Shown: positions 61,311 through 64,000 of the stretch, one piece after another
How the letters are laid out: every line of letters starts with the position of its first letter
Position numbering within the stretch: position 1 is the stretch's first letter
Assembly (NCBI GenBank): GCA_030295235.1
Contig: AP026162.1
Span: 62,001 to 126,000, forward strand
Direction of reading: 5' to 3'
DNA length: 64,000 nt
Source: Fistulifera solaris
Taxonomy: Eukaryota; Bacillariophyta; Bacillariophyceae; Naviculales; Stauroneidaceae
The notes under the pieces: generated by a model
What the model saw: the letters and a program-made list of their open reading frames with translations, nothing else
The model's database searches: none
Told to the model about the DNA's origin: nothing
Made by a program: the position numbers and the translations under genes

Positions 61311-61392
61311 CCTTCTTAATCTAGAATTGATCGCCTACTAGAGCATTTTCGCTTCAAATTTTTATTTATAAAGGTATATGCTAGTTTACAAT

Positions 61393-64000
61393 TTAACGCG
61401 GCCATGCCCCATGATCAAACATGGGGACGCTGTCGTATCGATAATCATCGTGTGCACCAACCGTGGCTTTCGAACAAAGGTGCGCTAAACGTCGCTCCAA
61501 CTGAAATAGACTAGGAAACTCGTTTGAGTGCTTCTTCGCCCACGCAGCCGCTTTTTGAGGATCCGTGTTTTGTACCGGCAGACCAGTAATGCTGGTCTCG
61601 TTCAGTTTAGCGAGTAAAAAATTCTCGATGGTTTTTGAATTGAAAACAGGGTGTTCGCCTCGGTTTTTCAATACTGAGAAAATGCCGCCAGAAGCTGCCT
61701 GGACCAAAAGCGCTCTATCGTGAACCCAGGGACACCACCAGATTGGCATGTCCTTTAAATATCCCATCGACTCGGATAAAGTAAGATCTTTAACAACTTC
61801 AGAGCGCTCCGAACAGACGTAAATGCTAGAGCGCAGAAGCTGGATGCGCCGCAAAATAGCATTGGCATATCCAACTGATTGCAACGAGTGATTCTCAAGA
61901 CTCACGCAAGGATCTGGCAAGGGCGAGGGTTGCGGTTTACTCGGCTCAGGATGCACGCTAACACCGAAGGCGGTCGCATAGTCGCCATGGCTGCCGCGGG
62001 CATTTCTCGTTGAGCTACCGTTACCATTGACACACAAGCGAAGGCAATGGGGAAGAAGAAACTTTTCCACATATATAGCCAGTTGCGCAATACCTGGGAC
62101 GGTACAGCTCGGAAGAGCTGTCACAATTCGTTGCCTGAAGGACTCTTGGGAGAAAGCGCTGTGGGACTGGCTGTCAACAGCGACCCCAGAATCCCTACTG
62201 AGGTCTTCTAGAAACGTCGGGTTGACTTTGGCTTCATCTGACTTCAAAGGAAAGCCGAGAAACAATACAGCGACGCAAATCGTCGCTCTCAATTCAACGT
62301 TTGACAAGAAAACAGATGGAATTCGATTGGTGGGGTCAACACCTTCAAACTTCCTAGCCTTTTCAATATCAGTATCCGGCTGTGAACCAGAAGATTGGGT
62401 CTTCTTTTCTTCACCATTCAAGTCAACTTCCCGGCTCGTCATTCGTGACGCGCTCTGGACGTCTTCGGCACCATAGTAACGGAGATTTTCATTAATAAGC
62501 AATTCTGCTGCGCAAGCTTCCCGAGCATGCACAAGTCCAGTTATAGCATAACGGGTTAAGTTCATAGGGACACCAATAGCGCGAAGATAGCGTGGAGCGT
62601 CTGTTCCGTAGGCAACCTGGGATAGGTTGACACTAGCTGGACCGTAGCCATAGTCAGAACCGTCGTTTAAAGTACGGTGGGATGACCCAGATTGGTTGCT
62701 ACCAATACCAATGCCTGAAAACTCGGGTGCGATTTCGGCGAGCTCAGGAGCAAACTCCGTGATGGCATCCTTATGAACACTAATCAAAGTCATTATATCT
62801 GGCGATGTACTCCACAATGGATCAGATGAGGGCTCGTCCCACACTTGGGGATATACATTATCAGAGTAAGCCTCCTTTTCGACTGCATCAAGAATACAGC
62901 GCAAACGAAAATCAAGTATTCTCGCATCAGGCATTGATAACAAGCGCTCTTCTTCTTCTTCATTGTCATTTTTGGAACCATCGACTTCGTCTGGCGCCAA
63001 GTCGCCGTCCGTCCTAGACGATTCTACCGGAACACGTCCTCGAGACAAAACCTTGTGCTCCTTGACAACCAGATCAGATTGCTCTTTCACAGCATCGTGG
63101 ACGCGCTTAATCAAGCGCGGGAGAGTTACAAAGTGGGAATCCGTCCCGTCAAACGCGAATGCATCTTCCACTTGTGTATCAGGCATTTCACTAATGACAG
63201 CTTCGGCTTCCGCCCCACCCTTACGTAGTAATGCGGCGTCCTCTTCGCGTTTTGACGCCGCTTTTGCCGCGGCAGCAACGGCAGCTTGTACTTCGAGCTC
63301 CGCTTTGATGCGAGCGGCTTCCAACGCATTATCAAAGACCCCTATGGCTGCAGAAGATGCTGTTCGGAAAATTTCTGCAGCGTCAATACTCGCCGCATCA
63401 GATTGGGAGACACAAGCAATTCGCTCCAAAAATGATAATTCAAAATCGTTGCGCATAGCTTCGTAATTTCCAAGACCATGGATAAACGAACCAACCAAAA
63501 GACTGATGTCGCAATCTCTGTCCCACCACGTAGCTGGTTCTTTGAGATTCAAACCCTTGTAGAAAGTCCCTACGATGAGCGAAAGCTCCTCAGTTGTAAC
63601 AAAGCGGGCTTTAAGGTCTGCATCGAGAGTTGCCAAATCTGACGAACTACATCCTCTTTTTCCGAGCGCTTCGTGACCTAGGGTACTTAAAATTGAGTCG
63701 AGACAGTCATTTATGAAGCAATTCAATCGCGAAAGTATCCCGATCCTCCTCAGAGAACGTAGAGCGGCGCCTTGGCGAAGCTCGGCAACAAAGGCTGGCT
63801 CCGTAATTATTAACGGTAACCTTAACTCCCGTTCAAGGTTTTCCACCTCCGATTGTGTTTGCAATGCTGTGCACACGGCATCGCAAACCCAATTCATCTC
63901 TTGAGCACTACTAAAGCCAAGCCACTCTCTCAGCAGCAAGCGTACATTTGAAGGAACATTTGTTCGCGAGTGAATGCTCAAAGCGACGGCGACCTGCAGG
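61393..64000 (-). CDS. CHD-like chromatin remodeler, C-terminal part (partial at window edge)
   Basis: The frame is open from the right edge to the stop at 61393 (about 869 codons), so the N-terminal part, including any ATPase, lies outside the window. Two related segments resemble the C-terminal repeats of CHD6-9/Kismet: WWDRDCDISLLVGSFIHGLG then NYEAMRNDFELSFLERI, and, near the end, ILRRIQLLRSSIYV with PIWWCPWVHDRALLVQAASG. In CHD proteins similar pairs (WWD..DKSLLIGVFKHGYEKY; LPKWWEPVRHDGELLRGAAR) follow the helicase. An Ala/Glu-rich helix (EAARIKAELEVQAAVAAAAK) and acidic stretches lie between. The family call is an inference and depends on the missing upstream part. Confidence 0.55.
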   Translation of the reverse strand, partial: LQVAVALSIHSRTNVPSNVRLLLREWLGFSSAQEMNWVCDAVCTALQTQSEVENLERELRLPLIITEPAFVAELRQGAALRSLRRIGILSRLNCFINDCLDSILSTLGHEALGKRGCSSSDLATLDADLKARFVTTEELSLIVGTFYKGLNLKEPATWWDRDCDISLLVGSFIHGLGNYEAMRNDFELSFLERIACVSQSDAASIDAAEIFRTASSAAIGVFDNALEAARIKAELEVQAAVAAAAKAASKREEDAALLRKGGAEAEAVISEMPDTQVEDAFAFDGTDSHFVTLPRLIKRVHDAVKEQSDLVVKEHKVLSRGRVPVESSRTDGDLAPDEVDGSKNDNEEEEERLLSMPDARILDFRLRCILDAVEKEAYSDNVYPQVWDEPSSDPLWSTSPDIMTLISVHKDAITEFAPELAEIAPEFSGIGIGSNQSGSSHRTLNDGSDYGYGPASVNLSQVAYGTDAPRYLRAIGVPMNLTRYAITGLVHAREACAAELLINENLRYYGAEDVQSASRMTSREVDLNGEEKKTQSSGSQPDTDIEKARKFEGVDPTNRIPSVFLSNVELRATICVAVLFLGFPLKSDEAKVNPTFLEDLSRDSGVAVDSQSHSAFSQESFRQRIVTALPSCTVPGIAQLAIYVEKFLLPHCLRLCVNGNGSSTRNARGSHGDYATAFGVSVHPEPSKPQPSPLPDPCVSLENHSLQSVGYANAILRRIQLLRSSIYVCSERSEVVKDLTLSESMGYLKDMPIWWCPWVHDRALLVQAASGGIFSVLKNRGEHPVFNSKTIENFLLAKLNETSITGLPVQNTDPQKAAAWAKKHSNEFPSLFQLERRLAHLCSKATVGAHDDYRYDSVPMFDHGAWPR

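Noticed and set aside
1-64000. tRNA or rRNA genes
   Set aside because: I looked for the tRNA T-loop and A/B-box words and rRNA core segments and found none that folded convincingly by eye; a covariance-model scan would settle it.
1-64000. Programmed frameshifting as the general reason for the broken frames
   Set aside because: The breaks go both ways and share no slippery heptamer or stop context; homopolymer error explains them better.

Overview
The window looks like nuclear DNA of a photosynthetic stramenopile, most probably a diatom. A PsbP-domain protein (50277..51353) carries a secretory signal, a phenylalanine at the predicted plastid-entry cleavage site and then a twin-arginine thylakoid signal, which is the pattern of a four-membrane plastid. 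Introns are few and short (about 60-175 nt, GT-AG). Genes are tightly packed in alternating divergent and convergent pairs. A gamma-carbonic-anhydrase-like complex I protein, an AP2-like domain protein and numerous Golgi glycosyltransferases fit the same group. Species cannot be told from the sequence.

Layout: 0.4-9.3 kb holds TRM1, a GT77 glycosyltransferase, a glutaredoxin-like protein with SPYC in place of CPYC, splicing factor SF3B4, a CPYC glutaredoxin and a GRASP Golgi protein. A 427-bp foldback element with a 9-bp target duplication sits between two of them. 9.4-14.0 kb is repeat-rich: duplicated A and B blocks, a dimeric satellite of about 424 bp and two hairpin clusters. 14.3-33.6 kb holds farnesyltransferase beta, LYRM4/ISD11, an XPA-like protein, a second foldback element (456 bp), a gamma-CA-like protein, a second GT77, GT92-like and GT61 glycosyltransferases, a secretory ubiquitin-like-domain protein, a 2OG-Fe(II) oxygenase, an LRR protein, an ABCG half-transporter and enoyl-CoA hydratase. 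34.3-37.5 kb is a 3.2-kb DNA transposon with identical 131-bp inverted ends, an 8-bp target duplication and Ulp1-protease coding sequence. It landed 78 bp upstream of a Nup62/Nsp1 nucleoporin gene. 39.1-41.5 kb is a satellite of about 214 bp built from TTCCAGAA palindromes. 41.7-64 kb holds a phosphodiester glycosidase, an LRR gene, an 884-bp TIR element nested in a satellite copy, an AP2-like gene, a class I HDAC, a DUF1415 protein, the PsbP protein, a large NCoR/Snt1-like SANT corepressor, a MOSC protein, a kinase, a rhamnosyltransferase-like protein and the C-terminal part of a CHD-like remodeler that runs off the right edge.

Two functional themes recur. Secretory-pathway glycan genes (two GT77, GT92-like, GT61, rhamnosyltransferase-like, phosphodiester glycosidase, GRASP) make up a clear share of the window. 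A chromatin group (HDAC, NCoR-like, CHD-like, AP2-like) sits at 45-64 kb.

Many otherwise well-conserved genes are broken by single-base shifts, mostly in short homopolymers. Restoring or removing one base makes each total length an exact multiple of three. This points to consensus errors more than to pseudogenes. Gene spans below are drawn across these breaks and each one is noted.
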